DNA of 64,000 nucleotides from Tannerella forsythia (GTDB lineage: Bacteria > Bacteroidota > Bacteroidia > Bacteroidales > Tannerellaceae): positions 124,001-188,000 of the forward strand of contig NZ_JUET01000058.1 in the NCBI RefSeq assembly GCF_001006485.1, written 5' to 3'. The notes beneath the pieces are model-generated. The model saw only the letters and a list, made by a program, of their open reading frames with translations, ran no database searches and was not told where the DNA came from. Both the position numbers and the translations under genes were made by a program. How positions within the stretch are numbered: position 1 is the stretch's first letter; each line of letters opens with the position of its first letter. Below, piece by piece: positions 1-7,650 of this stretch.

Positions 1-22
1 TTGTTCCTGACCAGTTGTTTAT
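1..22. repeat. 22-bp direct repeat, left copy
   Basis: This stretch matches 7629-7650 at 21 of 22 positions, in the same orientation, with a single G/A difference at position 14. The two copies bracket the whole leader-protein/esterase operon. They may be the flanks of a transposed or recombined segment, or copies of one IS end. The window edge prevents extending the left copy. Confidence 0.6.
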
Positions 23-91
23 ATCGTATGGATTTAATGTAGTTAAAAAGGCAATATTCATCTTCAATCCTATTTATTTTTTTATTTTTTT

Positions 92-1819
92 TTATGCCTC
101 TTGGAAGGCATTCATTATGATTACGTTCGTATTTAATTCGGGTTCTCCAAATATCTTTTTTTTCTTTATGGGATATACTTGTTTAATAAAAATAGCTCCG
201 TCCATTCTTGCTTTGGGCATCATATATTTGAATTGGTTTTTAATATACATATTCCCTATATATCTGGTTTTAAATATATCAGCGCAATTCATTTTCTCTG
301 TGGATAAAAAAGAAGAGTACCCATAGCGCTCATCATCCATTAAATACTCCAAACTACCTCGCGTTGGAGACTGCAATGATTTTATTTTAAAATGGAATCG
401 AGAATCTGAGGTTGATGTCAAAAAATTTCCTTTACCAGTTATCAAAGCAATACAGCTGTAATCGTCTTTGTATTTGTTTTTCATATAATACCCTAGTGTA
501 TTATGGCTTTCAACACTTAGAGTATTTTCTATGATACCCTGATAAGCCACGTGTCCGAAATGGCAAAATAAAGTGGCGGTTTCGTCTGGCTTTAATAGAT
601 GGTTAACCATAAACGCTGTATTTTGATACATCCTTTCGTCTCGATTTATAAAGTTGTAGTAACTATCTGATTTATTATTCAACAAGACCAGACAATGTCG
701 CATCAATTCAGATTCATCTTCTGTTAGCATATTCTTAAAGCCCTTGCTGGCATCAAATATGGCGATAATTTCGTCCAACGATGGTCCGGTATATACCAAT
801 AATTCACATATCCTTTTTAAATTTTTGTCTTGCTCGGTTATATTAAGGGTGTAAAAGAATTTAAACAAATCCAACTTGCTTTGTAGTTGGATATAATTTA
901 CGTCAATTCCCCAGAAAAAGACTTTCTTATCTGAGTGTGAATTATGTCTCTTTATCCATTCTATTAGCGATAAGAAAGAGCTTGAGAATAACGATCGGTC
1001 AAAATAAGTGGAAATACTGTCTATTTTGAAGTTGGAGTCCTTCTCAATATATCTGTTTATGTAGAACGAATTCTCAAAAGGTATCTCTAACAGAATCAAT
1101 CTACAATTATTATGAATAATCCTGTTTTTGATTATATCAATGGCTATATCATTCATTGTTTCAGTGCCGTGAATGGTTTCTCCTATGGCTAATATTTTTC
1201 TACTCATAAAAGGAAGGTGATTTCGGTTCTTGTCATCAATAGGAATGATATCCTCTTTCTGCAATGACATTTTAATCCCTTGGTCTTCGGTTTCAAGCTT
1301 CCCTATGTTTTTTTCGTTTATAAAAAGATTTAGGTTATTTATCCATATTTTTGCGCTATTTTTTGTATCTCCTTTCGCTTCTATCGATAAATTAAGGAAC
1401 GCTGCTTCCATTAAATCTACCGATAGAGTCTCTGTAGTCCATTCTTCATTTAATGAAAGATAAAGAGTATCTATTGATATTATTTTTTCGCAATCGCCAA
1501 TAGTGATTAATTTCAGGTATAATTCACTACCGTTTTCTATTTTATAGTTGATTTTAATCAAAACTTTGGAGCGGAAACCTTTTTCTTGAAAAAGAGGTTT
1601 AGAAAATCCGCAAATTCCTGTTTTCTCGCCAATTGTCTCTAAGAGGATGGAGGGTACGGTTGTGCTGTCAATCTTTGATTTTAAAAAAGGGTGGTTTTTG
1701 CTCATAACCCAATGATAAGTTAAGAGACTGTTATTTGATTGCTGTGCACAGGAATGGCACTGCATTAATAATAAAAAAAACAGCAAAAATATAAGAACTG
1801 GTCTTGTCTTAATTGTCAT
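92..1819 (-). CDS. Secreted erythromycin-esterase-like hydrolase A
   Basis: A 575-residue protein with an N-terminal hydrophobic signal segment followed by cysteines (MQCHSC), so it is exported and possibly lipid-anchored. Residues of about 45-175 look like a beta-rich accessory domain. From about residue 205 it resembles the erythromycin-esterase family (EreA/EreB): GETIHG near residue 213 supplies the conserved Glu and His, LLEIP follows, then WGIDVN, and FCHFGHVA near residue 420 corresponds to the second His motif. Family members hydrolyse macrolide lactones, but most homologues have unknown substrates. It is the last gene of the minus-strand operon, 159 bp after leader protein A and separated from it by two hairpins. 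It is a clear paralogue of the product of 2536-4368. Action on the product of the neighbouring leader proteins is inference from context; macrolide resistance is not implied. Confidence 0.75.
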   Translation of the reverse strand: MTIKTRPVLIFLLFFLLLMQCHSCAQQSNNSLLTYHWVMSKNHPFLKSKIDSTTVPSILLETIGEKTGICGFSKPLFQEKGFRSKVLIKINYKIENGSELYLKLITIGDCEKIISIDTLYLSLNEEWTTETLSVDLMEAAFLNLSIEAKGDTKNSAKIWINNLNLFINEKNIGKLETEDQGIKMSLQKEDIIPIDDKNRNHLPFMSRKILAIGETIHGTETMNDIAIDIIKNRIIHNNCRLILLEIPFENSFYINRYIEKDSNFKIDSISTYFDRSLFSSSFLSLIEWIKRHNSHSDKKVFFWGIDVNYIQLQSKLDLFKFFYTLNITEQDKNLKRICELLVYTGPSLDEIIAIFDASKGFKNMLTEDESELMRHCLVLLNNKSDSYYNFINRDERMYQNTAFMVNHLLKPDETATLFCHFGHVAYQGIIENTLSVESHNTLGYYMKNKYKDDYSCIALITGKGNFLTSTSDSRFHFKIKSLQSPTRGSLEYLMDDERYGYSSFLSTEKMNCADIFKTRYIGNMYIKNQFKYMMPKARMDGAIFIKQVYPIKKKKIFGEPELNTNVIIMNAFQEA

Positions 1820-1847
1820 TATAATTTAATCTCTTAGAGTTTAACTC

Positions 1848-1917
1848 CTCGCTACTTGCAGCGAGAAGTAAAAATTATTCCTCTATAAACTACCCGTCCA
1901 AAAGCGGGCGAGTAGTT
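1848..1917 (-). promoter_or_regulatory. Two hairpins between leader protein A and esterase A
   Basis: CTCGCT (1848-1853) pairs with AGCGAG (1860-1865) across a 6-nt loop. AACTACCCG (1888-1896) pairs with CGGG and GTAGTT (1905-1917), interrupted by a 3-nt bulge. Neither is followed by a good T tract on the minus strand. Partial termination or mRNA protection that lets the leader protein be made in excess of the esterase is an inference. The hairpin at 4399-4446 occupies the equivalent position in the other leader/esterase pair. Confidence 0.45.
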
Positions 1918-1978
1918 CATTTAATCAATTCGCGGACAACAATCTCACAATAATTTTATGAGGTTGTTGACAAGAAAC

Positions 1979-2539
1979 TCAATTCCAATTTCCATATGGC
2001 GTATGTATTGTTCTTGATGTTATAAAAGAACCATTATTTGCGTTATAGATCGAGAATCTTATGGCGTTTTGTCCAGACAAGTCAGTTTTTACCACTGTAA
2101 ATGCTTCTGAATTTGTATAGCCCTGGTCCAATAAGGTCGCTTGTAATTCTCTCATCATGTTTTCAAGTCGAGTCCCGAATTGATCAATCATCTGAGACAG
2201 TCCTGGTATAATACTCAATCCTGTATTTGCCCAAATATCTGCTTCGGAAATAGATTGGTTACGAATAAAATCAGATAAATTCATATAATACACTTGTGAT
2301 GTTTGCCCTGGATAAGTTGAATTCCCATGAATATACACATCATTGGCTACATACCCTATCCCTTCTACGTAACCTCCATTCCAACTGTTACTGTTGAGCA
2401 TGGTGTTATACTCATATTGGGTGTAGGGATTAGCGGATGTCCCATCCCCTCCACCTACGTAGTGCATTTGGGATGCTTCTTCAATTACTGGCAATGTTTT
2501 TGCCAACTCATCTAAACTTTTTCTGGTCAATTTTTTCAT
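1979..2539 (-). CDS. Double-glycine-leader protein A (putative RiPP/bacteriocin-like precursor)
   Basis: A 186-residue protein starting MKKLTRKSLDELAKTLPVIE and ending its leader at a VGGGDG double-glycine site near residue 31. Such leaders direct C39-peptidase cleavage and export and are common in Bacteroidales natural-product loci. After the leader comes the motif NPYT-x2-EY-x-x-ML with WNGGYVEGIGY, shared with leader protein B, then an unrelated Asn/Ser/Tyr-rich C-terminal portion of about 110 residues with no cysteine. The absence of Cys argues against lanthionine rings. Its ATG overlaps the stop of esterase B by 4 bp (ATGA, 2536-2539), so translation is probably coupled. The first 110 bp of the locus are identical to those at 4832-4941. 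No dedicated transporter or maturase lies within the window. Confidence 0.75.
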   Translation of the reverse strand: MKKLTRKSLDELAKTLPVIEEASQMHYVGGGDGTSANPYTQYEYNTMLNSNSWNGGYVEGIGYVANDVYIHGNSTYPGQTSQVYYMNLSDFIRNQSISEADIWANTGLSIIPGLSQMIDQFGTRLENMMRELQATLLDQGYTNSEAFTVVKTDLSGQNAIRFSIYNANNGSFITSRTIHTPYGNWN

Positions 2540-4368
2540 TGTCTTTTAATTGGAAGTGATTGTGAAATCTTAATACGTTTCTGTATCTCATCGATTTTTT
2601 TTTGTCTCTGTTTTGTTTTTGCCATGAATAGATTAGAAATTTCATCAAGAGAAATTTCTTTTTTATCTATACTATCGTAATCTAAGTTTTTTATGAAAAA
2701 TATTCCTTTATATCTCTGATATAGATTAAAAGGATAAAACTCTTGGGGCATATGATGGCTACCTTTGAATCGTGACAAGATCAATCGGTTAAATTCAGGG
2801 GTCAGTGGGATGTAAAAAATATTCTCGTCGAAAGTGCTTAGGAAAGACTCCATACTGTTAAAAGGAAGCTTGTGTAAGAACGTCTTTTGCTGGTTATAAT
2901 GTTGATCATATGCGATGCCGGTGCCTTCGCCTGTTAAAATCAGAAGAGGTGAATAAGCATCGGAATACTGTTCTTGCATATAATATCCGAAGGAGGTACA
3001 CGGTACGGCAGGAAATGTTGAAAGGCGATTGATATGTATCGCATGTCCGTAGATGATCGTTTTTACATTTTCGGCGCTGGCATATTTGTCGATAAGAAAC
3101 TTGGCATTTGCAAACATGACAGAATCTCTTCGGATAAATCGCTGTATGGGGTTATCTCCAATTTCTCTCGAAAGAGTCAAGATGTGAGAAATGACATCGA
3201 CTTCTTCGGGTGTAAGCACTTTTTGAATCTCGTTTTTATGAGCTTGAAGGAAAGAGCTGGCTTCCTGCCAGTCCGCTTCCATTAATAAAAGGGAGAATTG
3301 GTCCAATTCCGGAATTTTAGCTTGCTCGTTAAGCCGCGTTACAAAGTCAAAGATATCTACGGCCGAATTTTGAGTCGGTGAATAAATGGGGTTGTAATCG
3401 GAACCATACAGTCTCACCTTCGATTCGTCTGTTTGTTTCGAGTTGAAAAGGCGTAATTTATCTAAGAAATCAAACAAGTGAAGCGTGGATTTACCCGCCA
3501 GAAACAAAGAGTCCAACGTATAACGGCTGTCTTGTATGTATCTGTTGCATGCCAATGAAACTTCCAAAGGCATTTCTAAAAGGACCAATCTGGCATTTTG
3601 TTGTTCCGCCGTTTGAAGGATACACTCATATCCTAATTTTTTGATTTCGTCATTTCCATGCATGGATTCTCCCAGACCGATAATCTTCTTCTTATTTATT
3701 TCGTTGATCTGATCCAATGGGAGTCTCTCATCCATCGCTATTGGGGTGTATGTGCGTGCGTCTTGTGCCGTAAAGGGAGATAGAGTTCGGACAAGGAAGC
3801 TGTCGATTGGCTTGCCATCCAACCATAGATTTAATTTTGAGAGGGCGATATAAGCCGTTGAGTCAACGACTCCTTCGGCATTTATTCGGATATTCAGCAA
3901 CTTCGCATTTTTTACCATTATATCTTTCGATACGATACGTAAAGCAGTATCGGGTATAAATTTTAGTGTGTCGGAAAAAATGACTTTTTCTTCCTCATTG
4001 ATAGCATCTAAGGTAATGGAAATTTGCCTGATGTTTTTTCCTTTCGACTCAAATTCAACCGTCGCTTGGTTTGCATTGCAAGGGGGAAGCAGGATTCTTT
4101 GTTTGAGTTCCGTTTGCAGCCGATTTAAAAAAGGGTGTCCTTTTTGATACATCATGGCAAATAGAGGACGATCTACTCCTTTCACACCAACGGGAATTGT
4201 GTAATTGAGATATGCCGCATTTTGCTGCCAATGATAAACAATCGAGGAGTCTTCCTGCATTCTGAATTCCAAGTCATACATTTTCGTGTATGTCTTATGC
4301 TCTGTTTTTGATGTGCAGGACATACCATAAAAAGCGCCAAAGAGTAGAATAAGAAAGTGTACTTTCAT
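2536..4368 (-). CDS. Lipoprotein erythromycin-esterase-like hydrolase B
   Basis: A 610-residue protein whose N-terminus has a signal peptide and lipobox (FYGMSC, Cys 18), predicting a lipoprotein. Residues of about 55-190 are a beta-rich accessory region. The erythromycin-esterase-like domain follows, with GESMHG near residue 233, LLEMP, YGSDYN and YGHAIHIN near residue 440. These match in order the Glu/His catalytic-site motifs of the family. The C-terminal 50 residues are Lys/Gln/Glu-rich and probably helical. It lies between the two leader-protein genes: 96 bp after B, with a perfect 14-bp inverted repeat in the gap, and overlapping A by 4 bp. Part of it (2683-3036) is duplicated in the fragment at 9206-9559. 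The substrate is unknown. Confidence 0.78.
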   Translation of the reverse strand: MKVHFLILLFGAFYGMSCTSKTEHKTYTKMYDLEFRMQEDSSIVYHWQQNAAYLNYTIPVGVKGVDRPLFAMMYQKGHPFLNRLQTELKQRILLPPCNANQATVEFESKGKNIRQISITLDAINEEEKVIFSDTLKFIPDTALRIVSKDIMVKNAKLLNIRINAEGVVDSTAYIALSKLNLWLDGKPIDSFLVRTLSPFTAQDARTYTPIAMDERLPLDQINEINKKKIIGLGESMHGNDEIKKLGYECILQTAEQQNARLVLLEMPLEVSLACNRYIQDSRYTLDSLFLAGKSTLHLFDFLDKLRLFNSKQTDESKVRLYGSDYNPIYSPTQNSAVDIFDFVTRLNEQAKIPELDQFSLLLMEADWQEASSFLQAHKNEIQKVLTPEEVDVISHILTLSREIGDNPIQRFIRRDSVMFANAKFLIDKYASAENVKTIIYGHAIHINRLSTFPAVPCTSFGYYMQEQYSDAYSPLLILTGEGTGIAYDQHYNQQKTFLHKLPFNSMESFLSTFDENIFYIPLTPEFNRLILSRFKGSHHMPQEFYPFNLYQRYKGIFFIKNLDYDSIDKKEISLDEISNLFMAKTKQRQKKIDEIQKRIKISQSLPIKRQ

Positions 4369-4398
4369 TATTTTGTATCTATATTATTTCTTTTAATA

Positions 4399-4446
4399 GC
4401 ATCAATATCCAATGCTTTATTTAAATGAATTGTTGGATATTGATGC
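4399..4446 (-). promoter_or_regulatory. Perfect 14-bp inverted repeat between leader protein B and esterase B
   Basis: GCATCAATATCCAA (4399-4412) and TTGGATATTGATGC (4433-4446) are exact reverse complements with a 20-nt AT-rich loop. On the minus-strand transcript this is a stable hairpin just after the leader B stop codon and upstream of the esterase B start. It lacks a strict T tract, so an attenuator or 3'-end stabiliser is more likely than a full terminator. Confidence 0.6.
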
Positions 4447-4464
4447 CGATTACTTTTTTATCGC

Positions 4465-4929
4465 TTAATGTTGCCTGGATCTTATACCTGCTGATAGGCC
4501 GTCTCTTAATCCCTGAGAATACCATGTCATATTGTAATTAACATCTCCAAAATCTGAACCGGCAGAAGCTGCTGACAATATGCTCCATGCTCCAACCGCG
4601 ATGTTATCTGTTATACCTGGTGATACACCTGCCTTAAATCCTGTATCATATCCAGAACGATACATTTGATCGTAACTATCGACGCCAGATAGAGATAAAC
4701 TGCTCGGATTGTAGCTTGTAACCGTGACAGAAGGTAGAATATAGCCACATCCTTCGACATAACCACCTTCCCATTTATTATTTATTAGCATCATGACATA
4801 CTCGTGGGCAGTATAGGGATTATTAGGACTTCCATCCCCTCCACCTACGTAGTGCATTTGGGATGCTTCTTCAATTACTGGCAATGTTTTTGCCAACTCA
4901 TCTAAACTTTTTCTGGTCAATTTTTTCAT
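4465..4929 (-). CDS. Double-glycine-leader protein B (putative RiPP/bacteriocin-like precursor)
   Basis: A 154-residue protein whose first 33 residues, through the VGGGDG cleavage motif, are identical to those of leader protein A. The next segment keeps the family pattern (NPYTAHEY, then WEGGYVEGCGY), after which the cargo diverges completely. The cargo is Ser/Gly/Tyr-rich with SVTVTSYNPSSLSLSG and a Gly-rich helix-like tail, and contains one Cys. The first 110 bp are identical between the two genes at the DNA level, so the duplication or gene conversion is recent at this end. It starts 33 bp downstream of the glycosyltransferase stop. The start is preceded by an A-rich stretch (AATTAAAAGACA) rather than a Shine-Dalgarno sequence. 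Processing at the Gly-Gly site is inferred from known families. Confidence 0.75.
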   Translation of the reverse strand: MKKLTRKSLDELAKTLPVIEEASQMHYVGGGDGSPNNPYTAHEYVMMLINNKWEGGYVEGCGYILPSVTVTSYNPSSLSLSGVDSYDQMYRSGYDTGFKAGVSPGITDNIAVGAWSILSAASAGSDFGDVNYNMTWYSQGLRDGLSAGIRSRQH

Positions 4930-4962
4930 TGTCTTTTAATTTTTGAAGTGAATATTAATTAA

Positions 4963-5811
4963 CTATAGATTTAATCTTAGTTCATTGTTTGAAAACAAAT
5001 TTTGAAAGAACCTCGAAACTTCATATGCAGAGAGTAATTGTCTTTCTTGTAATTTGCATAAACTGTTGTACATATCAGACAACTCCGGATATTCTTGTTT
5101 ATTTCCTTCGATTAGAAATGCTATAATTTCTTTTATGATTATCTCGGTTGTCTTCTTTTGTTGCTCTCTGTACTTATTGCTGACTTGGCCATCTGAAATT
5201 CTATAATAATGCAGAGGTTGGTTCTCAACATAAAACTGTCCGCCGAACTTTGCAATTTCCGACCATAATTTATAATCTTCTGCGTATGGATAGTCTTCAT
5301 ATTTTAATGAATGTTTTCTCAGAAAATTACTTCTTATCATCGTTGTAGGGTGGATTATAAAATTACCTTGAATAAGTTTTAGTATAGGCTTCTCAATTAG
5401 ACCGCTTACAATATCAGATCGGCCTTTGTTTTGTGAGTTGGAAAAATTGTTTGCTGATGTCCCACAAATGGTTATTTCTGAATGTTGCTGCATAACTGCA
5501 TGTTGAATTTTTAACCGGTCAATATGCATTATGTCATCGGCATCCATCCGTGCGACGTATTTTCCTGTAGCACTACTCATTCCTCGGTTTAAAGACCCAA
5601 TAAAGTCATGTTCATTCTGAATAAACTTAATTCGTTCATCAGTAAATGAGTGGATTATGGATTGTGTGTTATCGGTAGAACCATCATCCACAATAATAAA
5701 TTCAAAGTCATCAAAAGATTGAACCAATACGCTCTTTATCGCTTCATTTACGTATTTCTCCGAATTGTAGACCGGCATTACGACAGATATTTCACACATT
5801 AGTTGCGTCAA
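4963..5811 (-). CDS. Family 2 glycosyltransferase
   Basis: A 282-residue GT-A-fold glycosyltransferase. Visible motifs are VVMPVYNSEKYV at the N-terminus, IIVDDGSTDNT (nucleotide-binding Asp pair), and RMDADDI (metal-binding DxD-type motif) near residue 95. HPTTM and YAEDYKLW further on complete the acceptor half typical of GT2 family proteins. It has no membrane segment and is probably cytoplasmic. It lies 14 bp after the LanC-like gene and directly before leader protein B, so sugar attachment to a leader protein, or to an envelope glycan made with it, is plausible. The donor and acceptor cannot be read from sequence. The ATG at 5799 (MCEISVV) is an alternative start. Confidence 0.85.
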   Translation of the reverse strand: MTQLMCEISVVMPVYNSEKYVNEAIKSVLVQSFDDFEFIIVDDGSTDNTQSIIHSFTDERIKFIQNEHDFIGSLNRGMSSATGKYVARMDADDIMHIDRLKIQHAVMQQHSEITICGTSANNFSNSQNKGRSDIVSGLIEKPILKLIQGNFIIHPTTMIRSNFLRKHSLKYEDYPYAEDYKLWSEIAKFGGQFYVENQPLHYYRISDGQVSNKYREQQKKTTEIIIKEIIAFLIEGNKQEYPELSDMYNSLCKLQERQLLSAYEVSRFFQNLFSNNELRLNL

Positions 5812-5825
5812 ATTTAAATGATGAA

Positions 5826-6794
5826 TTAAGTCAGTACTGCATTTTTATTTACACCGTATATCAGATAACGTGCTAAGCCATATTGGTATCCGTGGTATGG
5901 GCAATTAGCGCGAATCGTCTTTTTTATTTTCTCGACACTCTTTTCTTTCAAATCCATGAAAATGAGATGAGCGTCTTCATAATTTTCTCTACGATCCTCA
6001 ACGATCATTGTCAAATTTATTTTTTCATCAAGAGACAATAAATTTGAATGAATGTTTTTTATCCCATAACTGATATTGCTATCTATTACATCGCAATACT
6101 GTGTGATTTGATTCTGTCGGGTTATTTTATCAAGATAGTATCCTATGGATAGTGAACTTGCCACTCTGTTGTTGCGATAAAGATTAGCATAACTGTTTAT
6201 CGTATGGTTTGAGAAATCTTTGTATCCGGTGAAGTCGATTAGTTTAAGATAGGTCTCAAAGGTTCGCAATATATATACCTTGTCATTGATATAATGAATA
6301 TCCCTCCAATCGAAAAACTGGAGAGACAGATAAAGCTCGATACCACGGAATATTTTTTCAATAATCTGATTGGTTTGAAGACTTTCGGAATGAATACCTT
6401 TTAAAGCAGACAGGAAATAAATAGTTCTTAAAGATATTAACAACTTGCTGGGATGCTTCTCTATGTTGTTGAGATCATTGATTATTTTTTTATATTGTTC
6501 GTTGAATATATCATCAAAATCAGCATCAATGAATCTGTCTGTTATAAGGTAAATAAGGAGATATCCAATGCCGGAAAGTCCCTCTTCAAAGCTGGAATCA
6601 TTTGTTGTTCTTATTAAACACTCTTGAAACAGATCGAAAGCTTTGTTCTCAATGCTCTCATCTTCCAAGAAACGTGCTGCTTCAAACAAGGCTAAAGCGA
6701 TGCCGGCTTTGCCATTGTATAATCCGGATGAACTGATTGTTGTGTTTAACCATAATTCATCAACTATTTTTCGTATCGTTGCCTCGTTAATCAT
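5826..6794 (-). CDS. LanC-like protein lacking canonical zinc ligands
   Basis: A protein of about 322 residues from the ATG at 6794; a GTG at 6836 would add 14. Two repeats typical of the lanthionine cyclase (alpha/alpha toroid) fold are visible: GLYNGKAGIALAL near residue 25 and SSFEEGLSGIGYLL near residue 68. The cyclase zinc site (Cys in a WCxG-type motif and a later Cys-His-Gly) is not recognisable; the nearest candidate is NCPYHGYQYGLA near the C-terminus. It therefore probably does not cyclise peptides and may act as a binding scaffold. Such LanC-like proteins recur near double-glycine-leader genes in Bacteroidales. The frame is open upstream of the start without a credible homologous extension. 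Confidence 0.7.
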   Translation of the reverse strand: MINEATIRKIVDELWLNTTISSSGLYNGKAGIALALFEAARFLEDESIENKAFDLFQECLIRTTNDSSFEEGLSGIGYLLIYLITDRFIDADFDDIFNEQYKKIINDLNNIEKHPSKLLISLRTIYFLSALKGIHSESLQTNQIIEKIFRGIELYLSLQFFDWRDIHYINDKVYILRTFETYLKLIDFTGYKDFSNHTINSYANLYRNNRVASSLSIGYYLDKITRQNQITQYCDVIDSNISYGIKNIHSNLLSLDEKINLTMIVEDRRENYEDAHLIFMDLKEKSVEKIKKTIRANCPYHGYQYGLARYLIYGVNKNAVLT

Positions 6795-6906
6795 GGATGA
6801 GTGTTTTGTGTATTCTGATTCGAGGTTTTTACGCACCCAAAATGAACCATATACGTATTTATATATGTATTTGACCCCATTGGTATCGTTTTATGTTTGA
6901 TTCTAA

Positions 6907-7345
6907 TCATGTTACAATTACAAATAGATTAAGATATGGATCATATCGGATCACTTGCCCCAAAAATAAGAATAATTTTTCTATTGTACTTGCGTATTTG
7001 TAATATTTAACATTGTAGATTGAGTTTGCTTCACCGAATATCAGTGTGTCGGGGATTGGGATTCGGTTTATTTTATTGTTGTTCATCTTATTAGTGGTCG
7101 AGTCTGTCCGTAAAATATGCCTGTAATTCGGATTCCTTGAATTATATTCCACAAAGAGTTGTAAAAAATCCGTTTCTGTCAACCCGAAGTTTTTTGTTTC
7201 CATATTTCTCATGTATACCGTCTCCAAAATAACGGTCAGCATCCTTTGGATAAGAGCATGAAGAAGCTCTCTTAGCAACTTCATCACGTTTTTCGTAAAT
7301 AGCATGCTGCAGTCCACGCGGCTCCCGTATCAGGCCGTTTTGCCC
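6907..7345 (-). pseudogene. Frameshifted C-terminal remnant of an unknown protein
   Basis: Two adjacent frames form one coherent polypeptide if a single A is removed from a six-A run (minus strand; plus-strand T run 7190-7195). The upstream frame gives GLIREPRGLQHAIYEKR...RYFGDGIHEKYGNK. The downstream frame continues FGLTETDFLQLFVEYN and ends LNLFVIVT at 6907. The 5' end is cut off where IS-transposase sequence begins, near 7345. The function is not recognised. It lies immediately upstream of the LanC-like gene and may be the remains of another operon member. Confidence 0.45.
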
Positions 7346-7484
7346 TGATATTATAAATACGCTCTATCTCATCCCACACAAGGCTGTCGCCCAACCTTAC
7401 CCACTGGTTATCTTTGGGGAGTTTGTCAAGAGAGGACTTGATGAGATCCGGACTCAGCTGCTTATGTTGTGAGCTAAGCTTCAT
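7346..7484 (-). pseudogene. Truncated N-terminus of an IS transposase
   Basis: The ORF starting at the ATG at 7484 reads MKLSSQHKQLSPDLIKSS, then DNQWVRLGDSLVWDEIERIYN. This resembles the N-terminal DUF772-type region of IS5/IS1182-like transposases. Homology stops near 7346, after which the frame runs into unrelated sequence and a stop at 7284. The DDE catalytic core is absent, so the element is dead. The GGGTT...AACCC palindrome at about 7585-7602 could be part of its end, but no matching opposite end was found. Confidence 0.5.
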
Positions 7485-7628
7485 CCGGTTTTGTTTTAAT
7501 ATGCAAATTTGCAGATTTGTTCTTAAATGAGCAACTGTTTTCAAATATATTATTTTAATCGTCAGTAGTTTAATTGGCAAAATGGGTTATTCGGTAAACC
7601 CTACTTAAAGTTTGCAACAAATGGTAGG

Positions 7629-7650
7629 TTGTTCCTGACCAATTGTTTAT
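7629..7650. repeat. 22-bp direct repeat, right copy
   Basis: TTGTTCCTGACCAATTGTTT plus AT matches positions 1-22 with one mismatch. It lies upstream of the transposase remnant and closes the segment containing the leader-protein operon. Confidence 0.6.

Noticed and set aside
92-4368. Macrolide-resistance determinants
   Set aside because: The proteins are exported, differ strongly from EreA/EreB outside the motifs, and sit in a natural-product-like operon. Family resemblance alone does not show macrolide hydrolysis.
7585-7602. GGGTTTACCGAATAACCC as an IS terminal inverted repeat
   Set aside because: Only a 5-bp stem is palindromic and no matching second end or target duplication was found.
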